Source of the DNA: Endozoicomonas sp. 8E
Lineage (GTDB): Bacteria > Pseudomonadota > Gammaproteobacteria > Pseudomonadales > Endozoicomonadaceae
Assembly: GCF_032883915.1 (NCBI RefSeq)
Contig: NZ_CP120717.1
Location: forward strand, 2,425,697-2,489,696
Length of the DNA: 64,000 nucleotides
Direction of reading: 5' to 3'
Shown here: positions 1 to 8,269 of the stretch, in pieces
Layout: every line of letters starts with the position of its first letter
How positions within the stretch are numbered: the first letter of the stretch is position 1
Notes under the pieces: generated by a model
Seen by the model: the letters and a program-made list of their open reading frames with translations, nothing else
The model's database searches: none
What the model was told of the DNA's origin: nothing
Position numbers and translations under genes: made by a program

Positions 1-914
1 GTAGCCTCAGTCACTTCCAGTTTTGGATAGCCATCAGGCACAGGATAAGTCTGTGCGTCATCCTCAACGTGGACAACATAGCCGACGGGTTGATTATGGT
101 GCAACAGATCCTCCAGGGCTGCCTGTTGTAAATCTTCCTCCATCACATGAACCTGGGTATAGGCAGAGGTAGCTGCTGCGAAAAGCACTTCATCATTGAC
201 AAAAAGCGATTGACCCAGGCGCGATAAATCAGGAGGCTGATCGTCGGCAGCGATAAGACGCATGAAAGTACGTCCTTTCACTCTTACTTTATCTACTTCA
301 ATAGTGGCAAGGGCAACATAGTTATCTATTTCGCCAAGTTTCCCTGTTCTTTCGTGTGCAACTTTCAGCACTCTGGCCAGTTGTTCGGGGCTGGCAACTT
401 TCGTTAACGGTTCTAATGGCTGGAGGTTGCCTAATTGATTTCGAACTGCTGCAATTGAATTCTGATCGGTCATTCCGTTTCTGACTTCAATGACCAGTGC
501 CTTTTCTGCCAGGTTGTGGGTGAACCTGAATATCCCCTCATTACCTATCTTGAGGACTTTGGTGTATTTCTGAGCAACGTCCTTCTCGTTTGTTTCAAAC
601 AGATCAACACTGGAAGCGCCGTCGATGCCAGAAAGAATGTCTGTGAAGCCTTCAGAAGCCAGGTCGTAGCCTGCTCTGACTTCGGTCTGATCAGGGTAGG
701 TAGTTGTGAAGGATTTGGGTATTGGCTGCTGGTCATTCCCTGAAGTTGGCTTAACTATGACTTCGCTCCGGGTATACTCTGTACGTCCTTTGTTCAGAAT
801 GTCGGCGGATTTTGTCTGCAGTTTGCGCTCGGCCATTGCGTCTGTAGCAATGATGGAAGAGCTAATTGCAAGGGCCACTGCAAAGCTTATTGCATTGGGG
901 CGAGTATTTGTCAT
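1..914 (-). CDS. Giant coiled-coil RDEL-family protein, N-terminal part (cut by window edge)
   Basis: The 5' end of a sixth array member; the reading frame stays open to base 1, so the rest lies outside. The product starts MTNTRPNA, has a hydrophobic Sec signal ending AMA-ER, and then follows the family N-terminal domain: IPKSFTTTYPD near residue 65, VDLFET, FRFTHNLAEK, then LATIEV, GRTFMRLI and LGQSLFVNDE. The start at 914 is supported by a GAGGAAG Shine-Dalgarno about 6 bases upstream, in a leader shared with the other copies. Export to the periplasm is likely; function is unknown. The middle, C-terminal domain and any RDEL tail cannot be judged here. Confidence 0.9.
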   Translation of the reverse strand, partial: MTNTRPNAISFAVALAISSSIIATDAMAERKLQTKSADILNKGRTEYTRSEVIVKPTSGNDQQPIPKSFTTTYPDQTEVRAGYDLASEGFTDILSGIDGASSVDLFETNEKDVAQKYTKVLKIGNEGIFRFTHNLAEKALVIEVRNGMTDQNSIAAVRNQLGNLQPLEPLTKVASPEQLARVLKVAHERTGKLGEIDNYVALATIEVDKVRVKGRTFMRLIAADDQPPDLSRLGQSLFVNDEVLFAAATSAYTQVHVMEEDLQQAALEDLLHHNQPVGYVVHVEDDAQTYPVPDGYPKLEVTEA

Positions 915-1045
915 TCTACTTCCTCAGAGCTGAGTACTTTTATTGCCGTGAAAGGTGATTCACACCCAGAGCGGGGAAACGGTTTCTAATCGCTCATGGC
1001 TGTTTCGATAAGCCGTTGAGAGAATCTAGTTCACAGTGGCAAATC
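915..1045 (-). promoter_or_regulatory. Conserved 5' leader of giant-family gene
   Basis: The sequence directly upstream of the 914 start resembles those upstream of the other five giant genes. Read on the minus strand, AAAGTACTCAGCTCTGAGG precedes the start codon, with a GYGAGCGATTAGAA-like segment further up and a TGTGAACTAGATT motif that recurs near 24.26 and 24.29 kb. I see the Shine-Dalgarno clearly. No convincing -35/-10 pair stands out, so promoter function is inferred from conservation only. Confidence 0.5.
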
Positions 1046-1088
1046 TGATAAGGTGCTTGGCAAAATCGTCGTAAACCCTCGCCCAATC

Positions 1089-1150
1089 GAGGGTGTCGCA
1101 AAACTCTCAGTAGAATTGAGTGTTTTTTCAGGGAAGGAATGCCTCCATAC
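1089..1150. repeat. Dispersed intergenic repeat fragment
   Basis: GAGGGTGTCGCAAAACTCTC here recurs exactly near 51668, inside the 51627-51869 repeat element. The following TTTTCAGGGAAGGAATGCCTCC is close to sequence near 51788 and to 24332-24355. It is a fragment of a dispersed non-coding repeat lying between two giant genes. Confidence 0.6.
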
Positions 1151-1188
1151 CTTCTGACAGAATTTACTCGATAGTTTGACCTGAAAGA

Positions 1189-1216
1189 AACCAGTCTGTA
1201 TTCCTTTGTACTGATT
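1189..1216 (-). terminator. Conserved 3' hairpin of the 1260-8198 gene
   Basis: On the minus strand AATCAGT pairs with ACTGGTT (one G-U pair) across a 14-base loop, followed by a TTTCTTTC tract, 43 bases after the stop. The same hairpin follows the 14095 and 30538 genes. The stem sequence here differs from the 30538 stem by paired changes, as expected for a structured terminator. No perfect U run, so confidence is moderate. Confidence 0.55.
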
Positions 1217-1259
1217 TCATTTGGTTGGCTATGAAGGGGGCATCCACTGGTTTCTGATA

Positions 1260-4200
1260 TCAAAGTTCGTCGCGGGTATTTTTATCTTTATCAAGATCGA
1301 ACTTCTTAACCTCAAGACCAGCCGATGCTGCTTTCACGGCTGCGGAGGGAGGCTCAGGTGCTGCAGTCCCAGAATCGAAGAGGGCACCCAGAGTGTAGGA
1401 GTAGGGAATACTCTCTGGGTGGGAAAATGACCATTTAGGCACATTTTCCCTGAAGTATTTCTCCCAGCTACTCCCGAACATCTTCATGGTGCGATCGCGG
1501 CGTTCACGAAATTGCAGGTAATTTTCGTGTCGAGTCCAGCCATACATAGTGTCGTCTGCATTAATACGGTTCGCATAGGCTTCATCGGTTTCAGTCAAGC
1601 GTTGAGGCGAAGCAACAGCGGTACGTTTCACATATTCATTGTCTGTTTCCCCCATGCCTATCCAGCGATTAATTTTGTCCAGACTGCGGCCCAGAGGTCC
1701 ACCCAGCCATTGAGTGAGCATCTTGTTGTCATTCATAAAGAAGTCGAAAGTGAGACTCGACGCCAGAGCGAATCCGAAAGTTTGAGCGTAAGTAAACCCG
1801 GATAAAAGGCCATGGGCGTATGATCCGGCTGTGGCTACCGGACCCAATACGAGACCGGCTGTGGCTGAGGCCAGCGTTTTTACTTTTTGGGGTGTCACCC
1901 TGTGCAGCAACGGAACCTGAACCCCCTGGCGGGAACCCATGGATTTCACTATTTCGGGCACCAGACGGGAAATGCTGCGATAGCTGTGTGGGTTGGCATT
2001 GTACTGTCTGGCAAACAGCGCAGAGCCTGTTCTTAACAGAATGACTGATGAGGCGGCTTTGCCCAGTGGCATGGCCAGCCCGCCCACTTCAGAGATTTGT
2101 TCAATGCCGCTGTGGTAGGCATATTGACCGGTTCGGTCAGGATCAACAGCGTAGCGTTCCAGCCAGTGCTGGAAAGGTGTGAGCATTCTGTGCAGGTAAT
2201 CACCCCTGTTGGTCAGATCCAGAAGATAGAGAAATGACATGTTTGAGAGGGACAGCCCGTTAGCCTGAGCGACGCTATGGGTCGCCAGCAGAGGTCTGTA
2301 ACTGGAGTAGTACCAGGTGACAGCTTGTACCAGAAAGGCGGAAGGTTTCGCCCAGTAATCCTTTAGCTGCTGCTCAACCGCAGCGGCATGAGCCTGCATC
2401 AATGTGTCATGAATAGTCTTGATCAGTTCTGATTCGGATATTCCCGCAGCATTGGCATAAGGTGTCAGGGTATCCTGTATATTGGCCAGAAACGCTGCCG
2501 TCCTGCGGCCATTGTCAAAGGCAATATCGTCAAGAACATAGTTGGCGATGACCGCAGCTGAGTACTCTTTCATGCCGGCCACCGACTCTTTCATAGCTGC
2601 CGGGCCAGTTGCGGTCACGGTCACAGGAGTGAGAGCACTTTTTATGAATTCCTCGGCACCCTTGTCGGATAGCATCCGGACAAGGGCTTTGAGGTCAGGA
2701 TTGACGCCGTGTTTGGAGCCAAGGAAGTGTTCAAATTCAGCCACTGTCTGATAACCATTGACACCTCTGACGGCCTTTATGTAGTTCTCAAGTTCAACCT
2801 GGCTGATCAGACCTTCGCGCAGCAAAGCCATGATCTTGTCACCACTGGCAGAGTGGGCAGCGAAGTAATCCGAGAAGCTTTTCAGATCCCCTGGTTGATG
2901 CTCGACGAAGTGAATGGCTGTTTTGCCCATGCCGTAAATTTCGTCGTCGTATTGTTGTGCACCGGTTTTCATCCCACCTCTGGCTATAAGCACCAGAATC
3001 TGGAGTTCTTCCATGACAGTCATAGGGTCATATTTTTCAGGCCGGAGGGGCGGGAAGTTCGCTTTCAGGTTCTTAAAGACTTCTACCATCCGGCTGGCCT
3101 GAGCAAACGTCAGTTCGTCTCCCACCAGTGCCTGCAAGTGAATCGGTGCAAATTCATCGTCAAAATCGAAACGGGTAAGGCAGGGTATTTCCCTACCGTT
3201 TTCTACTGCTGATTGAGCCAGACCCATTGCCGCTTCAAGAGCTTGTTTCTTGAGAGAGTGCTGCTGTACGAAGTCGTCGATTGCGGCCCGAACCTCCGCC
3301 TGTATCGGCGTGTACTGAAAGGGACCGTCGTCCATTTCGACGGCTTTCCGGGCAGTCTGCAGGGCTTCCTTCCTTCTCTCAAGGTTTGCTTGTCTGGTTT
3401 CAACCTCACTTTCCAGACGGGCCTGTTCCTGAAGCAGTTGCCGAATCTTGCCGCCAGTACCATCTTCCCCGCCCAGTAGTAGCTTCTGGTTTTTCAGGGC
3501 GTTAACCCGTTGTTCATGGGTATCAGCAGGTTCTGGTTTGAGACCCACGGCATCTTCAATGGCGTCAAGAATTGTTTGGTGATGATTGCTGAGAGCAGCT
3601 GCTGCTTCCGATAAAGCTGCTTTTTTATCCATAAGTTCTGAATTCAGCCGAGCTATTTCTTGCTCATGTAAGGTTTTAGTCTGTTCGTCGATCTCTCCGG
3701 AATCGAGAATCTGCTCTTTTCTGAGATCCAGATTAGTTTGTGCAGTGTCCTCTTGGACCACTGCATTGGTCAGTTCCAGACTTTTTCTGTCGTGCTCACG
3801 CAGAAATCTTGTGACCAGATTGTACTTTTTCCTGGTTAAAGGCAGTTCACCCTCGACTTCATCGGTTTTGTGCCGACCACGAGTGATTGCATAGATTGCA
3901 ATGGCAGTAAAGTAATTCGATACTTCCAGTAAATTGATGTCACTTAACGTGGCGATCTCGAGAGTTTTTGTGGCAGCTCCCATTTTATCAAGAGCTTCGT
4001 CCATAGAATCAATGTTCGCGGTGCTGAGAGTTTTTGTGGCAGCTCTCAGTTTCTCAATGGCTTTATCCTCTGTTACTGCAGAGTTCCGGCGCAGGAAATC
4101 TCTGATGTCGTCTATTCGCTCTTCAGGGGTTTGCTCATCATCTGCGGGCAGACCGAACCTGATCTGAATTTTTTTTATTGCCTGATTGAAAACCTTTTCG

Positions 4201-7200
4201 TGTTCTTCCATGGTAATAGGGGTATTGTCAGTTGGACGCAAAAATAACGGTTTTTTGCGACGAATAGCATCCAGGTTGTGATTAGTCGTCTCCAGCTCAC
4301 CTTCAGCGTCTTTTACTGCCTGCCTGGCTATGGCTAGCTCACGATCAAGAACGTATCGGGGTTTAGGCAGCCGAGCCATTTGCCTGTCAAGGGCATTCTC
4401 AATGGCTGCAATACGCTCAGCAACGTCAGGCTGACGCACTAAGAAAATTTCTTCATCCAGCTGATCGAGTTTTGCATTAATCAGGCGGCTTTGGTCGTCT
4501 AAGCTGGTATCGTCTTTATAATCTTCAACCTTGAGTTGATGAGCAATTTTATTGTTCCACGCTCTCCTGTCATCCAGATCTTCATAAGTTTCGCCTGCTT
4601 CTTTCTCCCGTAATTCCTGAATGATGTCTCTTAGAGTATGCTGCCGGTCAGAAAGGCTGACATCGTCTTCAAACCCAACCTGCAGATCACTGGCCAGTTC
4701 AGCTATGAAAGCTTTGTCTCTTTCCCTTTCCATGGCTGCAGGGTTTTTATGAGGGTCAATATTCAGCTCGTGTTCTACAGCTAAAAGATATTTTCCCTGT
4801 TTTTCCCTGGCTCGCTGATCCGATGCTGCGACTTTCACGGCAAGACGGCCACGGATTCTGTCGCGTCTAATATCACTCCCCTCTGGAGCCTCCAGAGATG
4901 TACTCTCATCTTTCCAGAGGTATTTATCCATCTCATTGAGCAGGTATTCCGAGATATCCTCGTCGTTACGCTTTATAGTAACCCTGTCAAGTCTTGTGAG
5001 GACCCTGTCAAGTCTTGCTCCTTTGTCGTCCTCTTCACTGATTTCGATTTTGAGTAATTCTTCCAGGGTTTTCAGTATTTTCAGGGCCTTTTCCTCTGAA
5101 CGTTGCGTGGCTTCTGTGATGTATTTCTGCATGTGCATGGAAATGTGCTGGCGACGGAGATACTCATCGTGCTCTCCGGGGTAGGTAGCCATGTTCAGGG
5201 CTTTTTCCACGTTGGTCAGTGTTACAAATACTGCATCCCTGGTCATGGGGTGGCCTGGTGTTCTGCTGTCTTCCAGCTCTTGTTCCAGCTTTGAAAGCTC
5301 GAACAGTTTGTCATATACCGTTGATTCCAGTCTGGCGCGGTCTTCCGGACCGGTGTTTTCGCTCGGGTCAATACCTAAAACCACTGCCAGAGCTTGTTTT
5401 CTGGCTTTGGTGTAAGAATCCTCCATATCGATCTGACGACTCATTGTCTTAAGTTGTTGACGAAGACTTTCTTCATGAGTACTTATTTCCTTGAGTTTTT
5501 GAATCAGGCGTCCCTGTTGAACGTTAATATCTTCATTGCTATCAAAATCCTGAATAGTTAAATATGCAGCAATGGTTGCGTAGCGGGCTTTGAGTTCGGC
5601 TTCTTTTGTAGCATCTGTTCTGATGCCTTGTTGCTGAAACTGTTTTAGAGCAATCTCGGCTTCATTATTCTTAAGGTGTTGTTGAATGGCCTTGCAACGG
5701 GCTTCCAGGTCGTTTTCATTATCGGAGACCAGACCGAATTCAGCTTCAAAGCCAGTCAGTTCATGCAGTCTTATCTTATTGGCCAGTTCCAGCTCTTGAT
5801 ACAGGTACTGTTGAATAGACTGAAAGCGGAAATCCAGATCGTTTTCATTATATGGAGTAATATCGAGCTTTTTTTCAATGGCCGCCAGTTTTTCTTTTAC
5901 AGCTTCTCGCCGAGGCTGTTCTGTTCCGGCATCCGGGTTGTTGATTTCAAGAAGTTTGTCTCTGATGAGTCTGACCTGTTCTTCCAGAGGCCTGGTGTTA
6001 TCCCAGTTATCAATGCCAAGGTATTCTGCCAGTTGAGTGTTGTGATCCCTTCTGGCTGCCTCTACGGATTCAAGAACATCTTTTTTACGCATGGGTACTT
6101 GACCGATGTGATACTGAATTCTTCGTACATAGTTTTTGTGTTTTTCCAGCTCCTCTTCCTGCTCTTTTTTTTGCTGAAGACGATGTTCGCCGATCAGAGT
6201 CTCCAGCTTCCTGAGCCGTTGAGAGACTTCCGGGTCATCTTTTTCATGGGAAGCCAGTACGAACTGACGTTCGGTAGTCGGCAGCTTTGCTTGTGCAGTG
6301 GCAACCCTGAGCCGACCTGTTTCGGCAACCGCTTTGTTCATTTCATGAATTTTCTGTCGGATGAGTCTGACTTGTTCTTCCAGGGGTTGGCTATCATCCC
6401 AGTGATCAATACCCAGATCTTTTGCCAGTTCAGTGTTGTAAGCTTTTCTGGCTTCTTCTCTGGCGTCACGAAATTGTTGTTTTAGCGCCGGAATTCGATC
6501 GACTTCCTGTTGAAGTTTCCGTGACTGGTCCTGCAGTCTGAACAGCTCTTTAAGAGCCTTTGAAAGTTCATCCTCAGCCTCTTGTCTGAGTTGAAGGGCT
6601 CTGAGTTTTTTTTCCTTTTCGCTGGTGATAGCTTTATTCGATGTGATCTGTAAACGGTTTATAACCCGGATGAGTTCGAATTCTTTTATCTGCAGCTTGT
6701 CCAGTTTGCTATACACCTCAATGAGCTGTGTGATGATGTCGTTCTTGACCTTGGAAGCAAACTGTTCGTCGTCCCCAAGAGCATCGGCCTGCGCCTTGTT
6801 GGTAATGCTTAAAATGATTGTCACTTTCTGAATCGTCTGAATAAACAGCTGGTTAGTCAGAAGATTTCTGATTATGGGTTTGAAGCTGAAGTGTTTTATG
6901 AGTTGCTCATGCATCCAGGTTGGTGTGGCGACCGACGAAGCGCCCCGGATGTGTCCTATCACGAATTCAAATTCCTCTGCCTGATCCTGCGCAGCGCTGG
7001 TCAATGCCTGCTGCAGAAATTCATAGTATGCAAGCATAGCCGGTTTATCCTGGTCAGGTTCAGCATGCTGCTGTTCAGCTAACTCCTCCAATAGTGTCAT
7101 TTGCCTGCTTCGAATGACGTACTGGTAGCTTTTTAGCTTATTTTTTTTTACCAGTGTTGTTAATTCAGAGTTGGGGTAATTGACGAAATCGCCTGCATAG

Positions 7201-8198
7201 AGGCTATAGAGGCCATCCACAAAAGCGCTGTCGGCTGGATTCTGTTTCTGACCATGAAAAACAATAGTCTCCCCCGGAGTGTGTGACACTTCCATTCTCG
7301 GATAACCATCAGGTACAGGACAGGCTTGCCTATCATCCTCAACGTAGACAACATATCCTATGGGCTTCTGATGTGATAACAGTTTACTCAGAGCTTCCTG
7401 TTTTAAACTCTCTCCCTTGATATGAACCTGAGCATAGGCAGAAGTGGCTGCTGCAAAAAGAGCCTCATCATTGACAAAGAGCGATTGACCCAGACTTTGC
7501 AGTTCAGGAGGCTGATCGCCCGCTGCGATAAGACGCATGAAGGTGCGCCCGTTTACTTCAACTTTGTCTACTTCAATGGTGGCAAGGGCAACGAAATTAT
7601 CAACTTCGCCGAGGTTTCCCGCTCGTTTATTCGCACCGTTCAGTATTCCAGCCAGTTGTTCCGGACTGGCGACATTCGTCAACCATTCTAATGGTTGTGT
7701 CTGGATGCCACCTGACTGAGCAAGAACCGCCGCAATTGAATCCTGATCAATCATTCCTTTTCTGACTTCAATGACCAGCTTCATTTCTGCAAGGTTATGG
7801 GTGAACCTGAAGACTCCCTCATCACCCACCTTCAGAACTTTCGTGTATCTCTGGGCAACGTTATTCTCGCCAGTTTCAAATACATCAACACTGGAAGCGC
7901 CACCGTCAACATCAGAAAGAATTTCTGTAAAGCCCGCTGAATGAACACGCTGACTTGCTCTATCATGAGCCTCATCAGGGTAGGTGGTTGTGAAGGATTT
8001 GGGTATTGGCTGCTGGTCATCACCTAAAGTTGGCTGAACCATGACTTCACTTTGGGTAAACTCCGCATGTTCACTGCCATCAATATCGACAGATTTTATC
8101 TGCAGCCTGCGTTCTGCAAGTGCCTCTGTAATGATGATTGAAGAACTGATTGCAACGGCCACTGAAAGGCTTAATGCATTGTGTCGGACATTCGTCAT
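1260..8198 (-). CDS. Giant exported coiled-coil protein with C-terminal RDEL
   Basis: 2312 residues, function unknown. Residues 1-28 are a Sec signal ending EALA-ERR. Residues 30-360 are the family N-terminal domain (IPKSFTTTYPD, FTHNLAEMKLVIEVRKG, LGQSLFVNDEALFAAATSAY). Residues 450-1700 are highly charged and coiled-coil-like, with two clear GID(H/N)WD-N/D-(S/T)-x-P-LEEQVRLIR repeats near 600 and 730. From about 1880 comes the family C-terminal domain: AVIANYVLDDIAF, LTNRGDYLHRMLTPFQHWLERY, a hydrophobic pair around LVLGPVATAGSYAHGLLSG and FGFALASSLTFDFFM, then GWTRHENYLQFRERRDRTMKMF. The last residues are DKNTRDEL, an ER-retrieval-type tail. The start has a GAGGTAG Shine-Dalgarno about 4 bases upstream. 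A host-directed exported protein is inferred; no enzymatic motif seen. Confidence 0.9.
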   Translation of the reverse strand: MTNVRHNALSLSVAVAISSSIIITEALAERRLQIKSVDIDGSEHAEFTQSEVMVQPTLGDDQQPIPKSFTTTYPDEAHDRASQRVHSAGFTEILSDVDGGASSVDVFETGENNVAQRYTKVLKVGDEGVFRFTHNLAEMKLVIEVRKGMIDQDSIAAVLAQSGGIQTQPLEWLTNVASPEQLAGILNGANKRAGNLGEVDNFVALATIEVDKVEVNGRTFMRLIAAGDQPPELQSLGQSLFVNDEALFAAATSAYAQVHIKGESLKQEALSKLLSHQKPIGYVVYVEDDRQACPVPDGYPRMEVSHTPGETIVFHGQKQNPADSAFVDGLYSLYAGDFVNYPNSELTTLVKKNKLKSYQYVIRSRQMTLLEELAEQQHAEPDQDKPAMLAYYEFLQQALTSAAQDQAEEFEFVIGHIRGASSVATPTWMHEQLIKHFSFKPIIRNLLTNQLFIQTIQKVTIILSITNKAQADALGDDEQFASKVKNDIITQLIEVYSKLDKLQIKEFELIRVINRLQITSNKAITSEKEKKLRALQLRQEAEDELSKALKELFRLQDQSRKLQQEVDRIPALKQQFRDAREEARKAYNTELAKDLGIDHWDDSQPLEEQVRLIRQKIHEMNKAVAETGRLRVATAQAKLPTTERQFVLASHEKDDPEVSQRLRKLETLIGEHRLQQKKEQEEELEKHKNYVRRIQYHIGQVPMRKKDVLESVEAARRDHNTQLAEYLGIDNWDNTRPLEEQVRLIRDKLLEINNPDAGTEQPRREAVKEKLAAIEKKLDITPYNENDLDFRFQSIQQYLYQELELANKIRLHELTGFEAEFGLVSDNENDLEARCKAIQQHLKNNEAEIALKQFQQQGIRTDATKEAELKARYATIAAYLTIQDFDSNEDINVQQGRLIQKLKEISTHEESLRQQLKTMSRQIDMEDSYTKARKQALAVVLGIDPSENTGPEDRARLESTVYDKLFELSKLEQELEDSRTPGHPMTRDAVFVTLTNVEKALNMATYPGEHDEYLRRQHISMHMQKYITEATQRSEEKALKILKTLEELLKIEISEEDDKGARLDRVLTRLDRVTIKRNDEDISEYLLNEMDKYLWKDESTSLEAPEGSDIRRDRIRGRLAVKVAASDQRAREKQGKYLLAVEHELNIDPHKNPAAMERERDKAFIAELASDLQVGFEDDVSLSDRQHTLRDIIQELREKEAGETYEDLDDRRAWNNKIAHQLKVEDYKDDTSLDDQSRLINAKLDQLDEEIFLVRQPDVAERIAAIENALDRQMARLPKPRYVLDRELAIARQAVKDAEGELETTNHNLDAIRRKKPLFLRPTDNTPITMEEHEKVFNQAIKKIQIRFGLPADDEQTPEERIDDIRDFLRRNSAVTEDKAIEKLRAATKTLSTANIDSMDEALDKMGAATKTLEIATLSDINLLEVSNYFTAIAIYAITRGRHKTDEVEGELPLTRKKYNLVTRFLREHDRKSLELTNAVVQEDTAQTNLDLRKEQILDSGEIDEQTKTLHEQEIARLNSELMDKKAALSEAAAALSNHHQTILDAIEDAVGLKPEPADTHEQRVNALKNQKLLLGGEDGTGGKIRQLLQEQARLESEVETRQANLERRKEALQTARKAVEMDDGPFQYTPIQAEVRAAIDDFVQQHSLKKQALEAAMGLAQSAVENGREIPCLTRFDFDDEFAPIHLQALVGDELTFAQASRMVEVFKNLKANFPPLRPEKYDPMTVMEELQILVLIARGGMKTGAQQYDDEIYGMGKTAIHFVEHQPGDLKSFSDYFAAHSASGDKIMALLREGLISQVELENYIKAVRGVNGYQTVAEFEHFLGSKHGVNPDLKALVRMLSDKGAEEFIKSALTPVTVTATGPAAMKESVAGMKEYSAAVIANYVLDDIAFDNGRRTAAFLANIQDTLTPYANAAGISESELIKTIHDTLMQAHAAAVEQQLKDYWAKPSAFLVQAVTWYYSSYRPLLATHSVAQANGLSLSNMSFLYLLDLTNRGDYLHRMLTPFQHWLERYAVDPDRTGQYAYHSGIEQISEVGGLAMPLGKAASSVILLRTGSALFARQYNANPHSYRSISRLVPEIVKSMGSRQGVQVPLLHRVTPQKVKTLASATAGLVLGPVATAGSYAHGLLSGFTYAQTFGFALASSLTFDFFMNDNKMLTQWLGGPLGRSLDKINRWIGMGETDNEYVKRTAVASPQRLTETDEAYANRINADDTMYGWTRHENYLQFRERRDRTMKMFGSSWEKYFRENVPKWSFSHPESIPYSYTLGALFDSGTAAPEPPSAAVKAASAGLEVKKFDLDKDKNTRDEL

Positions 8199-8269
8199 TC
8201 TACTACCTCGGAGCGGTGTACTTTTATTACCGTGAGAAGTGATTGCAACACCAGGCCAGGAAGTAGCTT
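8199..8269 (-). promoter_or_regulatory. Shortened conserved leader of giant-family gene
   Basis: Only 71 bases separate this gene start from the stop of the upstream giant gene. The proximal part (AAAAGTACACCGCTCCGAGG before the start) matches the other leaders, but the distal part has been replaced by the end of the 8270-13249 frame. This is consistent with a deletion that removed both the tail of that gene and the distal leader. This gene may therefore depend on read-through. Confidence 0.5.

Noticed and set aside
5676-6485. Plus-strand frames within the giant genes (for example 269 codons here, 253 codons at 25609)
   Set aside because: They mirror the charged coiled-coil coding strand and encode Phe/Leu-rich text without start signals or homology.
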